Source of the DNA: Oryzomicrobium sp. | GTDB taxonomy: Bacteria > Pseudomonadota > Gammaproteobacteria > Burkholderiales > Rhodocyclaceae | Length of the DNA stretch: 64,000 nucleotides | Direction of reading: 5' to 3' | Assembly: GCF_021287045.1 (NCBI RefSeq) | Contig: NZ_JAJTBG010000004.1 | Coordinates: forward strand, 186,001-250,000 | Shown: positions 9,161 to 19,462 of the stretch, one piece after another | How the letters are laid out: each line of letters opens with the position of its first letter | Numbering within the stretch: position 1 is the first letter of the stretch | Translations under genes and position numbers: made by a program | Notes under the pieces: generated by a model | Seen by the model: only the letters and a program-made list of their open reading frames with translations | What the model was told of the DNA's origin: nothing | Database searches by the model: none

Positions 9161-9907
9161 ATGGCGACCATGCGTCAAATGCTCGAGGCCGGTGTTCACT
9201 TCGGCCACCAGACCCGTTTCTGGAACCCGAAGATGTCCCAGTACATCTTCGGCGCTCGCAACAAGATTCACATCGTCAACCTGGAAAAGACCCTCGTTAA
9301 GTACAACGAGGCGATGGCGTTCGTGAAGAAGCTCGCGTCCAACCGCGGCAACATCCTCTTCGTCAGCACCAAGCGTCAGGCTCGCGAGATCATCGCCGAG
9401 GAAGCTTCCCGCGCTGGCGTTCCCTACGTCGACCAGCGCTGGCTGGGCGGCATGCTGACCAACTTCAAGACCGTCAAGCAGTCCATCAAGCGTCTGAAGG
9501 ACATGGAGGCCGCCGTTCAGGACGGTTCCATCGAGCGCATGGGCAAGAAGGAAGCCCTGCTGATGAAGCGCGAGCTGGAAAAGCTGCAAAAGTCCATCGG
9601 CGGCATCAAGGAAATGGGCGGCCTGCCCGACGCTCTGTTCGTGGTCGACGTGGGCTACCACAAGATCGCCATCACCGAAGCCAACAAGCTGGGCATCCCG
9701 GTGATCGCCGTAGTCGATACCAACCACTCCCCGGAAGGCGTGGACTACGTCATCCCCGGTAACGACGACTCCTCCCGCGCCATCCGCCTGTACGCCCGCG
9801 GCGTGGCCGACGCCATCCTGGAAGGCCGTAGCCAGTCCCTCCAGGAAATCGTTGCCGCCGGCTCCGACGACGAGTTCGTCGAAGTTCAGGAAGAGTCCGC
9901 CGAGTAA
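9161..9907 (+). CDS. rpsB: 30S ribosomal protein S2
   Basis: A 248-residue S2, normal length. The N-terminus [19 protein letters not shown] and the conserved [25 protein letters not shown] and [12 protein letters not shown] segments identify it. [20 protein letters not shown] lies in the C-terminal half. The start ATG at 9161 has TTAGGAG eight bases upstream; an ATG three codons later is less likely. It heads the plus-strand translation operon and is followed by tsf after a hairpin-containing gap. Confidence 0.98.
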   Translation: MATMRQMLEAGVHFGHQTRFWNPKMSQYIFGARNKIHIVNLEKTLVKYNEAMAFVKKLASNRGNILFVSTKRQAREIIAEEASRAGVPYVDQRWLGGMLTNFKTVKQSIKRLKDMEAAVQDGSIERMGKKEALLMKRELEKLQKSIGGIKEMGGLPDALFVVDVGYHKIAITEANKLGIPVIAVVDTNHSPEGVDYVIPGNDDSSRAIRLYARGVADAILEGRSQSLQEIVAAGSDDEFVEVQEESAE

Positions 9908-9982
9908 GGCTGGCTGAACGGTTTTTACCCGCCGTGACCATGCAAGCGATGCAAGGCCGGGCGGGCTGGTAGTGCAATGTCA

Positions 9983-10004
9983 GCGGCCGCCTTCGGGCGG
10001 CCGC
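9983..10004 (+). other. Perfect hairpin with TTCG loop between rpsB and tsf
   Basis: GCGGCCGCC and GGCGGCCGC form a perfect 9-bp GC stem closed by a TTCG tetraloop. No T tract follows (CGCTTAATCTAG), so it is not a standard terminator. It may adjust the rpsB:tsf transcript ratio by processing, stability or factor-dependent attenuation. Confidence 0.65.
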
Positions 10005-10031
10005 CGCTTAATCTAGAGATTGGAGCAAGAG

Positions 10032-10928
10032 ATGGCGGAAATCACCGCAGCGATGGTCAAGGAACTGCGCGAAAAGACCGACGCGCCCATGATGGAATGC
10101 AAGAAGGCCCTGTCCGAAGCCGCCGGCGACATGGACAAGGCCGAGGAAATCCTGCGCGTCAAGCTGGGCAACAAGGCCACCAAGGCTGCAGCCCGCGTGG
10201 CCGCCGAAGGTGTGGTCGGCGTGTACATCTCCGCCGACGGCAAGCTGGGCTCCATCATCGAAGTCAACTGTGAAACCGACTTCGTGGCCAAGAACGACGA
10301 CTTCCTGGCTCTGGTGAAGAACCTGGCCGAGCTGGTCGCCACCAAGAATCCGGCCGACGTGGCTGCCCTGTCCGCCCTGGAAATCGACGGCCAGGCCGTC
10401 GAGGCCGTGCGTTCCGCCCTGGTTGGCAAGATCGGCGAGAACATGAGCATCCGCCGCTTCACCCGCACCGAAGCCCAGGGCAAGCTGGTGTCCTACATCC
10501 ACGGCGGCGCCAAGATCGGCGTGCTGCTGGATCTGGTGGGCGGCGACGAAGCCACCGCCAAGGACATCGCCATGCACATCGCTGCTTCCAAGCCGAAGTC
10601 CCTGGATGCCTCCGGCGTGTCCGCCGACCTGATCGAGACCGAGCGCCGCGTCGCCATCGAGAAGGCCAAGGAAGCCGGCAAGCCCGAAGCCATGATCGAG
10701 AAGATCGCCGAAGGCACCGTGCAGAAGTTCCTCAAGGAAGTCACCCTGCTGGGCCAGGTGTTCGTCAAGGCCGAAGACGGCAAGCAGACCATCGAGCAGC
10801 TGCTCAAGGCCAAGGGCGCTTCCGTCCCGGGCTTCACCCTGTACGTGGTGGGCGAGGGCATCGAGAAGAAGGTCGCCGACTTTGCCGCCGAAGTGGCCGC
10901 CCAGGCTGCCGCCGCTGCCAACAAGTAA
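10032..10928 (+). CDS. tsf: Elongation factor Ts
   Basis: A 298-residue EF-Ts, the guanine-nucleotide exchange factor for EF-Tu. [20 protein letters not shown] is the conserved N-terminal module, and [12 protein letters not shown] the core motif that inserts into EF-Tu. The dimerisation and C-terminal subdomains follow ([24 protein letters not shown]). The ATG at 10032 follows TTGGAGCAAGAG, placing the purine-rich ribosome binding site about seven bases upstream. It lies 124 bases after rpsB with a stable hairpin between them, and 24 bases before pyrH. Confidence 0.98.
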   Translation: MAEITAAMVKELREKTDAPMMECKKALSEAAGDMDKAEEILRVKLGNKATKAAARVAAEGVVGVYISADGKLGSIIEVNCETDFVAKNDDFLALVKNLAELVATKNPADVAALSALEIDGQAVEAVRSALVGKIGENMSIRRFTRTEAQGKLVSYIHGGAKIGVLLDLVGGDEATAKDIAMHIAASKPKSLDASGVSADLIETERRVAIEKAKEAGKPEAMIEKIAEGTVQKFLKEVTLLGQVFVKAEDGKQTIEQLLKAKGASVPGFTLYVVGEGIEKKVADFAAEVAAQAAAAANK

Positions 10929-10952
10929 TAACCACCGTCCTAGGGAGATCCC

Positions 10953-11669
10953 ATGTCCGCACCCCGCTACAAGCGCATCCTTCTCAAGCTGTCCGGTGAG
11001 GCGCTCATGGGCGGGGACGCCTATGGGATCAACCGTCAGACCATCTCCGAGATCGTCGAGGAGATTCGGACGGTCACCGACCTGGGCGTCCAGGTCGGTA
11101 TCGTGATCGGCGGCGGCAACATCTTCCGCGGTGTCGCCCCCGCCGCCACGGGCATGGACCGGGCCCAGGCCGACTACATGGGCATGCTGGCCACGGTCAT
11201 GAACAGCCTGGCGTTGCAGGACGCCATGCGCGCCGCCGGACTCGTTTCCCGGGTCCAGTCGGCGCTGAACATCGAACAGGTGGTCGAGCCCTACATCCGG
11301 GGCAAGGCCATCCGTTACCTGGAGCAGGGCCGCACGGTGATCTTCGCCGCCGGTACCGGCAATCCCTTCTTCACCACCGATACCGCTGCCGCCCTGCGCG
11401 GCGCCGAGATCGGGGCCGAGATCGTGCTCAAGGCCACCAAGGTGGACGGCGTCTATACTGCCGACCCGAAGAAGGACCCGACCGCTACCCGCTTCGACAA
11501 GATCAGTTTCGACGAAGCCATCTCCCGCAACCTGGCGGTGATGGATGCCACGGCCTTCGCCCTTTGCCGCGACCAGAAGCTGCCGATCAACGTGTTCTCC
11601 ATCTTCAAGCGCGGCGCCCTGAAGCGCGTCGTGCTCGGTGAGAACGAAGGCACCCTGGTCTATTGCTGA
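10953..11669 (+). CDS. pyrH: UMP kinase
   Basis: A 238-residue hexameric UMP kinase (UMP + ATP to UDP + ADP) of the amino-acid-kinase fold. [14 protein letters not shown] at the N-terminus binds ATP phosphates, [12 protein letters not shown] is the glycine-rich core, [15 protein letters not shown] the UMP-side helix, and [19 protein letters not shown] and [14 protein letters not shown] complete the site. AGGGAG precedes the ATG. It sits between tsf and frr in the standard translation cluster order. Confidence 0.98.
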   Translation: MSAPRYKRILLKLSGEALMGGDAYGINRQTISEIVEEIRTVTDLGVQVGIVIGGGNIFRGVAPAATGMDRAQADYMGMLATVMNSLALQDAMRAAGLVSRVQSALNIEQVVEPYIRGKAIRYLEQGRTVIFAAGTGNPFFTTDTAAALRGAEIGAEIVLKATKVDGVYTADPKKDPTATRFDKISFDEAISRNLAVMDATAFALCRDQKLPINVFSIFKRGALKRVVLGENEGTLVYC

Positions 11670-11682
11670 CGGAGAACCCGCA

Positions 11683-12240
11683 ATGATCGCTGAACTGAAA
11701 AAAGCCACCGAGCAGAAGATGACCAAGTCGCTGGAAGCGTTGAAAAACGATCTGGCGAAGGTCCGCACCGGCCGTGCCCACACCGGTATCCTCGACCACG
11801 TGATGGTCGACTACTACGGCACCCCGACCCCGATCAACCAGGTGGCCAACGTCACTCTGCTCGACGCCCGCACCATCGGTGTCCAGCCTTGGGAAAAGCC
11901 CATGGTCGCCAAGGTCGAGAAGGCCATCCGCGACGCCGACCTGGGTCTCAACCCCGCCACCCAGGGCGACGTGGTGCGCGTGCCGATGCCCGCCCTGACC
12001 GAAGAGCGCCGCCGCGAGCTGATCAAGGTGGTCAAGGGTGAGGGCGAGAACGCCAAGGTGGCGATCCGCAACCTGCGCCGCGACGCCAACAACGGCTTGA
12101 AGGAAGGTGTGAAGTCCAAGGAAATCTCCGAGGACGACGAGCGCCGCGCCCAGGACGACATCCAGAAGCTCACCGACAAGTTCGTGGCCGACGTGGACAA
12201 GCTGCTGGTCGAAAAGGAAAAGGAACTCCTGGCCGTCTGA
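11683..12240 (+). CDS. frr: Ribosome recycling factor
   Basis: A 185-residue RRF, exactly the usual length, which with EF-G splits post-termination ribosomes. The start [20 protein letters not shown] at ATG 11683 is preceded by GGAGAA. The conserved [26 protein letters not shown] and [16 protein letters not shown] segments of the three-helix bundle and small domain are present. It follows pyrH by 13 bases and precedes uppS by 27. Confidence 0.98.
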   Translation: MIAELKKATEQKMTKSLEALKNDLAKVRTGRAHTGILDHVMVDYYGTPTPINQVANVTLLDARTIGVQPWEKPMVAKVEKAIRDADLGLNPATQGDVVRVPMPALTEERRRELIKVVKGEGENAKVAIRNLRRDANNGLKEGVKSKEISEDDERRAQDDIQKLTDKFVADVDKLLVEKEKELLAV

Positions 12241-12267
12241 GGCCGGGCCTTCCCGCTCTTTCCACCT

Positions 12268-13038
12268 ATGTCATCGTTTGTCAGCTCCACCGGCGGTATC
12301 CCGTCGGTGGGCGATGTTCCCCGGCACATTGCCATCATCATGGATGGCAATGGCCGCTGGGCGAAGAAACGCTTCCTTCCCCGCGTCGCCGGTCATACCC
12401 GCGGTCTCGAGACCGTGCGCGACATGGTCAAGGCCTGCCTGGAACGGGGCGTGGCCTACCTCACCCTGTTCGCCTTCAGTTCCGAGAACTGGCGCCGCCC
12501 CGAAGGGGAGGTGAGCTTCCTCATGCAGCTGTTCGTCAAGGCGCTGCAACAGGAAGTCAAGCGCTTGCACGCCAACGGCGTGCGCCTGCGGGTGGTGGGC
12601 GACCTGTCCCGTTTCGATTCCTCGCTGCAGGAGATGATCGCCGCCGCCGAGACCCAGACCGCCGGCAACGAGCGTCTTACCCTGACCATCTGCGCCAACT
12701 ACGGCGGCCGCTGGGACATCCTCCAGGCTGCCAACCGCTTGGCCCTGGCCGAGCCGGCCAAGCAGGGCACGTGGAGCGAGGACGATCTGGCGCCCTACCT
12801 GGCCATGGCCTACGCGCCGGAGCCCGACCTGTTCATCCGCACCGGCGGCGAGCAGCGCATCTCCAACTTCCTGCTTTGGCAGCTGGCCTACAGCGAGCTG
12901 CACTTCACCGACATCCTCTGGCCGGAGTTCGACCGGGCCGCCCTGGATGCTGCCATCGCCTCCTATCGCCGCCGCGAGCGCCGCTTCGGCCGCACCAGCG
13001 AACAACTCCAGGCCGCCGCGCCTTCGTCCCATGCTTAA
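12268..13038 (+). CDS. uppS: Undecaprenyl diphosphate synthase (cis-prenyltransferase)
   Basis: A 256-residue enzyme that extends farnesyl diphosphate with isopentenyl diphosphate to the C55 carrier lipid precursor used for peptidoglycan and O-antigen. The catalytic Asp is D26 in [22 protein letters not shown] and [20 protein letters not shown] are the other family signatures. It overlaps cdsA by 8 bases, so translation is probably coupled, as usual for this pair. Confidence 0.97.
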   Translation: MSSFVSSTGGIPSVGDVPRHIAIIMDGNGRWAKKRFLPRVAGHTRGLETVRDMVKACLERGVAYLTLFAFSSENWRRPEGEVSFLMQLFVKALQQEVKRLHANGVRLRVVGDLSRFDSSLQEMIAAAETQTAGNERLTLTICANYGGRWDILQAANRLALAEPAKQGTWSEDDLAPYLAMAYAPEPDLFIRTGGEQRISNFLLWQLAYSELHFTDILWPEFDRAALDAAIASYRRRERRFGRTSEQLQAAAPSSHA

Positions 13039-13867
13039 GACGCGGGTCATCACCGCGGTCATCCTGCTGCTCGTCTTCCTGGGCGCCATCTTCTACCTGC
13101 CGCGTACCGGCTGGGCCCTGTTCTGCGGCGTGGTCGCCGTGCTGGCCGCCTGGGAGTGGGGCGCCTTCCTGAAGTTCGGCGCCACCGCCCGGATCGCCCT
13201 GGGCGGGGTGCTGGGGGCGCTGATCCTGGCGCTGATCGCCTTCTTGCCCGGCATGCTCGGCGTCGGCGACGGGTTCGCCTACCAGGGCTGGGGCGTGGGA
13301 CGCTTTCTCCTCGTCCCCTCGGTGCTCTTCTGGGTCGTGGCCGTGCCGTTCTGGCTGCGCTACCGCTGGCCCCTCAAGTCCCGTGCTCTGGGGCTGGCCG
13401 TTGGGCTGGTGGTGATCCTGCCCACCTGGCTGGCATTGGTGCAGCTGCGTGCCCTCGGTCCCTGGCCGCTGCTGGCGATCATGGCCGTGGTGTGGATGGC
13501 CGACATCGCCGCCTATTTTTCCGGTCGGGCCTTCGGCAAGCACAAGCTGGCCCCCAACATCAGCCCGGGCAAGACCTGGGAAGGCGCCGTGGGCGCCGGC
13601 GTCGGCGTGATCATTTATGGTCTGGTGCTGCGCTATACCTTTCCCTACTACCTGGACATCACTGCGCCGCTGCTGGTCCTGGGACTGGTCCTGCTGACTG
13701 CCGTCAGCATCATCGGCGACCTGTTCGAGTCCCTGCTCAAGCGCCAATCCGGTATCAAGGACAGCAGCCAACTCCTGCCGGGTCATGGCGGCGTGCTCGA
13801 CCGCATCGACAGCCTCACTTCCACCCTGCCGCTGGTGACTTTGCTCTGGCTGGCCTTCCAGCGCTGA
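13031..13867 (+). CDS. cdsA: Phosphatidate cytidylyltransferase
   Basis: A 278-residue inner-membrane enzyme that makes CDP-diacylglycerol from phosphatidate and CTP. It starts at ATG 13031 inside the end of uppS ([14 protein letters not shown]). Several hydrophobic spans are visible, with [19 protein letters not shown] and the C-terminal CDP-transferase signature [13 protein letters not shown], then [20 protein letters not shown]. Order and spacing with uppS and dxr are standard. Confidence 0.96.
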   Translation: MLKTRVITAVILLLVFLGAIFYLPRTGWALFCGVVAVLAAWEWGAFLKFGATARIALGGVLGALILALIAFLPGMLGVGDGFAYQGWGVGRFLLVPSVLFWVVAVPFWLRYRWPLKSRALGLAVGLVVILPTWLALVQLRALGPWPLLAIMAVVWMADIAAYFSGRAFGKHKLAPNISPGKTWEGAVGAGVGVIIYGLVLRYTFPYYLDITAPLLVLGLVLLTAVSIIGDLFESLLKRQSGIKDSSQLLPGHGGVLDRIDSLTSTLPLVTLLWLAFQR

Positions 13868-13892
13868 TCCTGGCCGTCCCGGCGTCAATCCC

Positions 13893-15074
13893 ATGTCCGT
13901 GCAGACCCTTACCATTCTCGGCGCCACCGGCTCCATCGGCGGCAGCACCCTGGACGTGGTGCGGCGCCATCCCGACCGTTACCGTGTCTTCGCCCTGACC
14001 GCCTTCCAGCGCATGGCCGAACTGGCCGACCTGTGCCGCGAGTTCCGGCCCAATTGCGCGGTGGCGGCCACCGCCGAGCAGGCTGCGGCCCTGGCCGGCG
14101 CGTTGCGCGCCGACGGCATCGCCACCGAAGTGCTGTGGGGCGAGCAGGGTTTGATCCAGGTGGCGGCTCACGAACAAGTCGATGCGGTGATGGCGGCCAT
14201 CGTCGGCGCCGCCGGGCTGGAATCCGCCCTGGCGGCGGCCCGGGCAGGCAAGCGGGTATTGCTGGCCAACAAGGAGGCCCTGGTCATGGCCGGGCCCGTG
14301 TTCATGGCGGCAGTACGGGAGAACGGTGCCGTCCTCCTGCCCATCGACAGCGAGCACAACGCGATCTTCCAGTCCTTGCCCCGGGGCTTTTCGCGCAATC
14401 TGGACGACGACGGAGTGCGGCGCATCCTGCTCACCGCCTCGGGCGGCCCCTTCCGCACCACCCCGGCCGAGGCCATGGCGGCGGTGACGCCGGCCCAGGC
14501 GGTGGCTCATCCCAAGTGGTCCATGGGGCCCAAGATTTCGGTGGATTCGGCGACCTTGATGAATAAGGGGCTGGAGGTGATCGAGGCCTCGTTCCTCTTC
14601 AACCTGCCCGCCGAGCGCATCGACGTGGTGGTTCACCCGCAAAGCATCATCCACTCGCTGGTAGAGTACGTGGACGGCTCGGTGCTGGCCCAGCTCGGCA
14701 ACCCGGACATGCGCACGCCGATCGCCCACGCCTTGGCCTACCCGGAGCGCATCGATTCCGGCGTGGCGCCCCTGGACCTGTTCCAGGTGGCCCGCCTCGA
14801 TTTCGAAGCCCCGGACCTGGAGCGCTTCCCCTGCCTGGGCCTGGCCTACCGCGCCCTGCGCGAGGGCGGGCGCAGTCCGGCGGTGCTGAACGCGGCCAAC
14901 GAAGTGGCCGTGGCCGCCTTTCTTGACGGGCGCATCGGCTTTGCCGCCATCCCCCGGCTGATCGCGGCGGTGCTGGACGAGGTCGGTACCGGCGCCGTGC
15001 ACTCCCTGGGCGACGTCCGGGAAGCGGACCGCCTGGCGCGCCAGGCGGCCCTGGGCCGGGTCGCCGGACATTGA
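13893..15074 (+). CDS. dxr: 1-deoxy-D-xylulose 5-phosphate reductoisomerase
   Basis: A 393-residue enzyme of the MEP isoprenoid pathway, converting DXP to MEP with NADPH. The nucleotide-binding loop is [14 protein letters not shown] (about 9-22). [20 protein letters not shown] with the metal ligands, [27 protein letters not shown] and [13 protein letters not shown] are all intact. It feeds UppS, encoded two genes upstream. A 9-bp hairpin begins at its stop codon. Confidence 0.98.
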   Translation: MSVQTLTILGATGSIGGSTLDVVRRHPDRYRVFALTAFQRMAELADLCREFRPNCAVAATAEQAAALAGALRADGIATEVLWGEQGLIQVAAHEQVDAVMAAIVGAAGLESALAAARAGKRVLLANKEALVMAGPVFMAAVRENGAVLLPIDSEHNAIFQSLPRGFSRNLDDDGVRRILLTASGGPFRTTPAEAMAAVTPAQAVAHPKWSMGPKISVDSATLMNKGLEVIEASFLFNLPAERIDVVVHPQSIIHSLVEYVDGSVLAQLGNPDMRTPIAHALAYPERIDSGVAPLDLFQVARLDFEAPDLERFPCLGLAYRALREGGRSPAVLNAANEVAVAAFLDGRIGFAAIPRLIAAVLDEVGTGAVHSLGDVREADRLARQAALGRVAGH

Positions 15075-15095
15075 TAGCCCCCATCCGGGGGCTAT
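15074..15095 (+). other. Hairpin immediately after dxr
   Basis: ATAGCCCCC and GGGGGCTAT form a perfect 9-bp stem around ATCC, overlapping the last base of the dxr stop. A run of five T comes only about 10 bases after the stem, so it is a weak terminator or attenuator before rseP. Confidence 0.5.
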
Positions 15096-15221
15096 CCCAC
15101 GCCCTTTTTCGCTGCGCGGCCATTCCGGCCCGGGGCGGGGAGGGCTTCACCAATCCTTGGCGGAGAGATTCCGGGCGCTGATCCGGAAGCCACTCACCGC
15201 AGCCTTTTGCGAGAAGACAAG

Positions 15222-16586
15222 GTGAGCGCTTTTATCCACTACGCCGTCTCGTTTGCCGTGGTCCTGGGCGTGCTGATCGTCGTCCATGAACTCGGCCATT
15301 TCGCCGTGGCGCGCTGGTGCGGCGTCAAGGTGTTGCGTTTTTCCGTGGGCTTCGGCCAGCCCCTGTGGCGCCGCCAGGGCCGTGACGGCACCGAATGGGT
15401 GCTGGCGGCCTTTCCTCTGGGGGGGTACGTGAAAATGCTCGACGAGCGCGAGGGCAGCGTGCCGCCCGACGAGCGTCATCGGGCATTCAACGTCCAGCCG
15501 GTGGGACGGCGCATGGCCATCGTCGCCGCCGGCCCCCTGGCCAATCTCCTGCTTGCCGTCCTGCTCTACACCGTGGTGTTCTGGCAGGGCGCGCCCGAAC
15601 TGCGGCCCTTGCTCGGCACGCCGCCGGCGGGGTCGGCGCTGGCGGCGGCCGGGGTGGAGAACGGGGACGAGGTACTGCGCCTCGATGGCCGCGACGTGGC
15701 GTCGTTCCAGGATCTGCACTGGCAATTGCTGCGCCAGGTGGGCAACGGCGATTTCATCGTCCTGGAAACCCGCAATCAGCGCGGCGAAATCAACGACCGG
15801 CGGGTCCTGGTAGGCCCGACCCTGGCCGAGGTCGGCCTGGAGGCGGAATTGCCGGAAAAGCTCGGCATCACCCTGTTCCGCCCGTTGGTGGCGCCGCGGC
15901 TGGGCAGCGTGGCCGAATCCGGCCCGGCGGCCGCAGTCGGGTTGCAGGCCGGGGACCTGGTCCTGGCTATCGACGGCCGCGATGTCCGGGCCTGGAGCGA
16001 CGTGGTGATGGCCGTCCGGGAGGCGCCGGGCCGGCCGTTGCAACTGGAAGTCCGCCGCGGCGACGCGGTGCTGGAGTTCACAGTGACCCCGGCCGAGGAC
16101 AACGACCGGGGCAAGCCCATCGGCCGCATCGGCGTCGGTGTGGCCAATCCGGGCGACCTGCCGGCCATGGCGGTGACGGTGCGCTATCCCCTGGGGGAAT
16201 CCCTGCGCCGCGCCGTCCGGGAAACCTGGGAAAAATCCCTGTTCAGCGTACAGATGTTCGGCAAGATGCTGATTGGGCAGGTTTCGCTGAAAAACCTGTC
16301 CGGACCGGTCACCATCGCCGACTACGCCGGGCAGTCGGCACGGCTGGGCTGGGCCTCCTTCGTCAAGTTCATGGCCTTGGTCTCGATCAGCCTCGGCGTG
16401 CTCAATCTCTTGCCGATTCCCGTCTTGGACGGGGGGCACCTGATGTATCATATGCTGGAGTTTTTGCGGGGCCGCCCCGTGTCCGAACGCGCTCAGGAAG
16501 TCGGGCAGCGGATTGGCCTTTCCCTGCTGTTTGCCCTCATGGCATTCGCCCTTTATAACGATTTCGCCCGTCTCGCTACCGGTTGA
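15222..16586 (+). CDS. rseP: RseP site-2 membrane metalloprotease
   Basis: A 454-residue inner-membrane zinc protease that cleaves anti-sigma factors after DegS and clears signal peptides. I choose the GTG at 15222 with GAGAAG upstream, which gives the usual N-terminus and puts the HELGH site at H22-E23-H26, as in Escherichia coli. Two PDZ domains occupy roughly residues 110-300, with AAVGLQAGDLVLAIDGRDV in the second. The third zinc ligand is in LNLLPIPVLDGGHL. The gene ends two bases before bamA, linking it to the envelope-stress and outer-membrane assembly genes. Confidence 0.96.
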   Translation: MSAFIHYAVSFAVVLGVLIVVHELGHFAVARWCGVKVLRFSVGFGQPLWRRQGRDGTEWVLAAFPLGGYVKMLDEREGSVPPDERHRAFNVQPVGRRMAIVAAGPLANLLLAVLLYTVVFWQGAPELRPLLGTPPAGSALAAAGVENGDEVLRLDGRDVASFQDLHWQLLRQVGNGDFIVLETRNQRGEINDRRVLVGPTLAEVGLEAELPEKLGITLFRPLVAPRLGSVAESGPAAAVGLQAGDLVLAIDGRDVRAWSDVVMAVREAPGRPLQLEVRRGDAVLEFTVTPAEDNDRGKPIGRIGVGVANPGDLPAMAVTVRYPLGESLRRAVRETWEKSLFSVQMFGKMLIGQVSLKNLSGPVTIADYAGQSARLGWASFVKFMALVSISLGVLNLLPIPVLDGGHLMYHMLEFLRGRPVSERAQEVGQRIGLSLLFALMAFALYNDFARLATG

Positions 16587-16588
16587 TT

Positions 16589-18901
16589 ATGAAGAAAAAC
16601 CTCCTTGCGGGGTTGATCGGGGGGCTTTTTGCCACCGCGATCGCCGCGCCTGCCTGGGCCTTTGAACCGTTCGTCGTCAAGGACATCCGCGTCGAAGGCA
16701 TCCAGCGTACCGAAGCCGGTACCGTATTCAGTTATCTCCCGGTCAAGGTCGGCGAGACCATGACCGACGAAAAGGCCTCCCAGGCCATCAAGGCCCTGTT
16801 CGCCACGGGCTTCTTCAAGGACGTGCGCATCGAGGTCGACAACGACGTGCTGGTGGTGGCCCTGGAAGAGCGGCCGGCCATCGCCAAGATCGATTTCGTC
16901 GGCATGAAGGAGTTCGAGAAGGACCAGATCCTCAAGGCTCTCAAGGAAATCGGCATCGCCGAGTCGCGCATCTTCGACCGGGCCATGCTGGACAAGGCCG
17001 AGCAGGAGCTGAAGCGCCAATACCTGGCCCGGGGCAAGTACGCTGCCCAGATCAAGACCACGGTGACTCCGCTGGAGCGCAACCGGGTGGGTGTCAACTT
17101 CACCATCGACGAAGGCGACGTGGCGAAGATCCAGGAGATCAACATCGTCGGCGCCCAGGCTTTCAAAGAGAAAGACCTGCTCAACCTGTTCCAGCTGACC
17201 ACGCCGACCTGGCTGTCCTGGTACACCAAGAACGACCAGTATTCCAAGCAGAAGCTGTCCGCCGACCTGGAAACCCTGCGCTCCTACTACCAGAACCGGG
17301 GCTATCTGGACTTCAACATCGAGTCCACCCAGGTGTCGATCAGCCCGGACAAGAAGAGCATCTTCATCACCATCAACCTCAACGAGGGCGAACGCTATCA
17401 GGTGTCCTCGGTGAAGTTGGCCGGCGACCTGTCCCTGCTGCCGGAAGAAGAGTACAAGAAGGCGGTGACGCTCCACGCCGGCGACGTTTTCTCCCGGGAG
17501 AAGCTCAACGCTTCCACCAAGGCCATTTCCGAGCGTCTCGGCGCCCAGGGCTACGCCTTCGCCAACGTGAACGCCGCACCCGAGGTGGACAAGGAAAAGC
17601 GCCAGGTGGCCTTCACCATCTTCGTGGACCCGGGCAAGCGCGTCTATGTCCGCCGCATCAACGTCGCCGGCAACACCAAGACCCGCGACGAGGTGGTGCG
17701 CCGCGAAATGCGCCAGATGGAGGGCGGCTGGTACGACGCCGACAAGATTCAGCTGTCCAAGCAGCGCATCGACAAGACCGGCTATTTCTCCGAAGTCACG
17801 GTGGAAACCCCCGCGGTGCCCGGCACCTCCGACCAAGTGGACGTGAACGTCGGCGTGACCGAGAAGCCTACCGGCAACATCATGCTCGGCGCCGGCTTCT
17901 CCAGCGCCGACAAGGTGATCCTGTCCGGCTCCATTTCCCAGTCCAACCTGTTCGGCAGCGGCAACTTCCTGTCCCTGCAGATCAACACGGCCAAGGCCTT
18001 CAAGACCTACGCCCTGTCCTACACCAACCCCTACTTCACCCAGGACGGAATCAGCCAGGGCTTCGACGTCTACAAGAAGACCTACGACCCCTCCCTGTCG
18101 TCCACCTACGTGCAGACCTATAAGACGGTCTCTTGGGGCGGCGGCGTGCGCTGGGGCGTGCCGATCGCCGAAAAGGAAGCGATTAGCCTCGGCGTCGGCT
18201 ACGACAGCACCAACGTGACCCTGTTCTCGGACAGCCGCCGTCTCTACCAGGACTTCGTGGCCAAGAACGGCAATAACAACTCCAGCGTGCTGCTGTCGTC
18301 CGGCTGGTCCCGGGATACCAAGGACAGCCTGATCTACACGACTTCCGGCGCCTACACCCGGGTCGGCGGCGAAGTGTCCACCCCGGGTGGCACGTTGCGC
18401 TTCTACCGCCTGTCGGCCCAGCACCAGCGCTTCTTCCCCCTGTCCCAGACCTTCACCCTGATGGTCAACGGCGAGGTGGGCATTGCAGGTGGTTACGGTG
18501 GTAAGGATCTGCCCTTCTACAAGAACTTCTATGCCGGCGGCGTGAGCTCGGTGCGCGGCTACCAGCAATCCAGCCTGGGGCCGAAGCAGGACGGCGAAGC
18601 CATCGGCGGCCAAAAGCGCTTCCTGCTCAGCAGCGAACTGCTCTTCCCGTTCCCAGGCTCCGGCGTGGACAAGTCCCTGCGCCTGTCCTGGTTCGCCGAC
18701 GCCGGCCAGGTGTACGGCTCCGGCGACGATTACGGCCGCTACGAGAAATTCGCAGTATCGGACCTGCGCTATTCGACCGGTCTCGCCCTTTCTTGGAGTT
18801 CTCCGCTCGGCCCGTTAAAATTCAGCATCGCCAATGCGCTGAACAAGAAGGAAGACGATAAGACGCAGCGCTTCCAGTTCCAGTTCGGAACGGTTTTCTG
18901 A
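16589..18901 (+). CDS. bamA: Outer-membrane protein assembly factor BamA
   Basis: A 770-residue essential component of the BAM complex that folds beta-barrel proteins into the outer membrane. The signal peptide ends at about residue 22-25 (AAPAWA). Five POTRA domains cover about 26-420 (first FVVKDIRVEGIQRTEAGTVF, fifth VYVRRINVAGNTKTRDEVVR). The 16-strand barrel follows, with the VRGYQQSSLGP lid-loop motif, and ends in Phe (FGTVF). The ATG at 16589 lies two bases after the rseP stop. Confidence 0.98.
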   Translation: MKKNLLAGLIGGLFATAIAAPAWAFEPFVVKDIRVEGIQRTEAGTVFSYLPVKVGETMTDEKASQAIKALFATGFFKDVRIEVDNDVLVVALEERPAIAKIDFVGMKEFEKDQILKALKEIGIAESRIFDRAMLDKAEQELKRQYLARGKYAAQIKTTVTPLERNRVGVNFTIDEGDVAKIQEINIVGAQAFKEKDLLNLFQLTTPTWLSWYTKNDQYSKQKLSADLETLRSYYQNRGYLDFNIESTQVSISPDKKSIFITINLNEGERYQVSSVKLAGDLSLLPEEEYKKAVTLHAGDVFSREKLNASTKAISERLGAQGYAFANVNAAPEVDKEKRQVAFTIFVDPGKRVYVRRINVAGNTKTRDEVVRREMRQMEGGWYDADKIQLSKQRIDKTGYFSEVTVETPAVPGTSDQVDVNVGVTEKPTGNIMLGAGFSSADKVILSGSISQSNLFGSGNFLSLQINTAKAFKTYALSYTNPYFTQDGISQGFDVYKKTYDPSLSSTYVQTYKTVSWGGGVRWGVPIAEKEAISLGVGYDSTNVTLFSDSRRLYQDFVAKNGNNNSSVLLSSGWSRDTKDSLIYTTSGAYTRVGGEVSTPGGTLRFYRLSAQHQRFFPLSQTFTLMVNGEVGIAGGYGGKDLPFYKNFYAGGVSSVRGYQQSSLGPKQDGEAIGGQKRFLLSSELLFPFPGSGVDKSLRLSWFADAGQVYGSGDDYGRYEKFAVSDLRYSTGLALSWSSPLGPLKFSIANALNKKEDDKTQRFQFQFGTVF

Positions 18902-18915
18902 TCTAGGAGTACAAG

Positions 18916-19431
18916 TTGAAACGCAAGATGCTCGCGGTGGCCCTGTCCGCCGCCCTGTTCGGCCTGGCTGGCACTGCCGCCGCCGACACGAAAATCGGTT
19001 TTGTGAACACCCAGCGCGTTTTCCGCGACGCCCCCGCCGCGGTCAAGGCGCAGAAGAAGCTGGACGGCGAATTCTCCAAGCGCGACCAGGAGCTCCAGGC
19101 CATGGCCAAGAAGCTCCAGAGCCTCCAGGAAGGCCTGGAAAAGAACGCCGTGACCCTGTCCGAAAGCGATCGCCGCAACAAGGAACGGGAAATCAACGAT
19201 CTGAACCGGGATTTCCAGCGCAAGCAGCGCGAGTTCCGCGAAGACCTGAACCTGCGCCAGAACGAAGAGATGGCGGCGGTCCTGGAGCGGGCCAACAAGG
19301 CCATCAAGGCCATCGCCGAGTCCGAGAAGTACGACCTGATCCTGCAGGATGCGGTCTGGGCGAACCCGCGCCTGGACATCACCGACAAGGTCATCAAGGC
19401 CCTGTCCGACGACAAAGCGGCCGCCAAGTAA
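18916..19431 (+). CDS. skp: Periplasmic chaperone Skp/OmpH
   Basis: A 171-residue periplasmic chaperone that carries unfolded outer-membrane proteins to BamA. The start is probably TTG at 18916, because AGGAG (18905-18909) is ideally spaced; an ATG at 18928 is an alternative. The signal peptide ends at about residue 23 (GTAAA), followed by [17 protein letters not shown], then a long charged coiled-coil forming the tentacle helices (about 50-140). It follows bamA by 14 bases. Confidence 0.93.
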   Translation: MKRKMLAVALSAALFGLAGTAAADTKIGFVNTQRVFRDAPAAVKAQKKLDGEFSKRDQELQAMAKKLQSLQEGLEKNAVTLSESDRRNKEREINDLNRDFQRKQREFREDLNLRQNEEMAAVLERANKAIKAIAESEKYDLILQDAVWANPRLDITDKVIKALSDDKAAAK

Positions 19432-19462
19432 ATTGGCTGGCCTGACTTTGGCGGGCCAGGGA

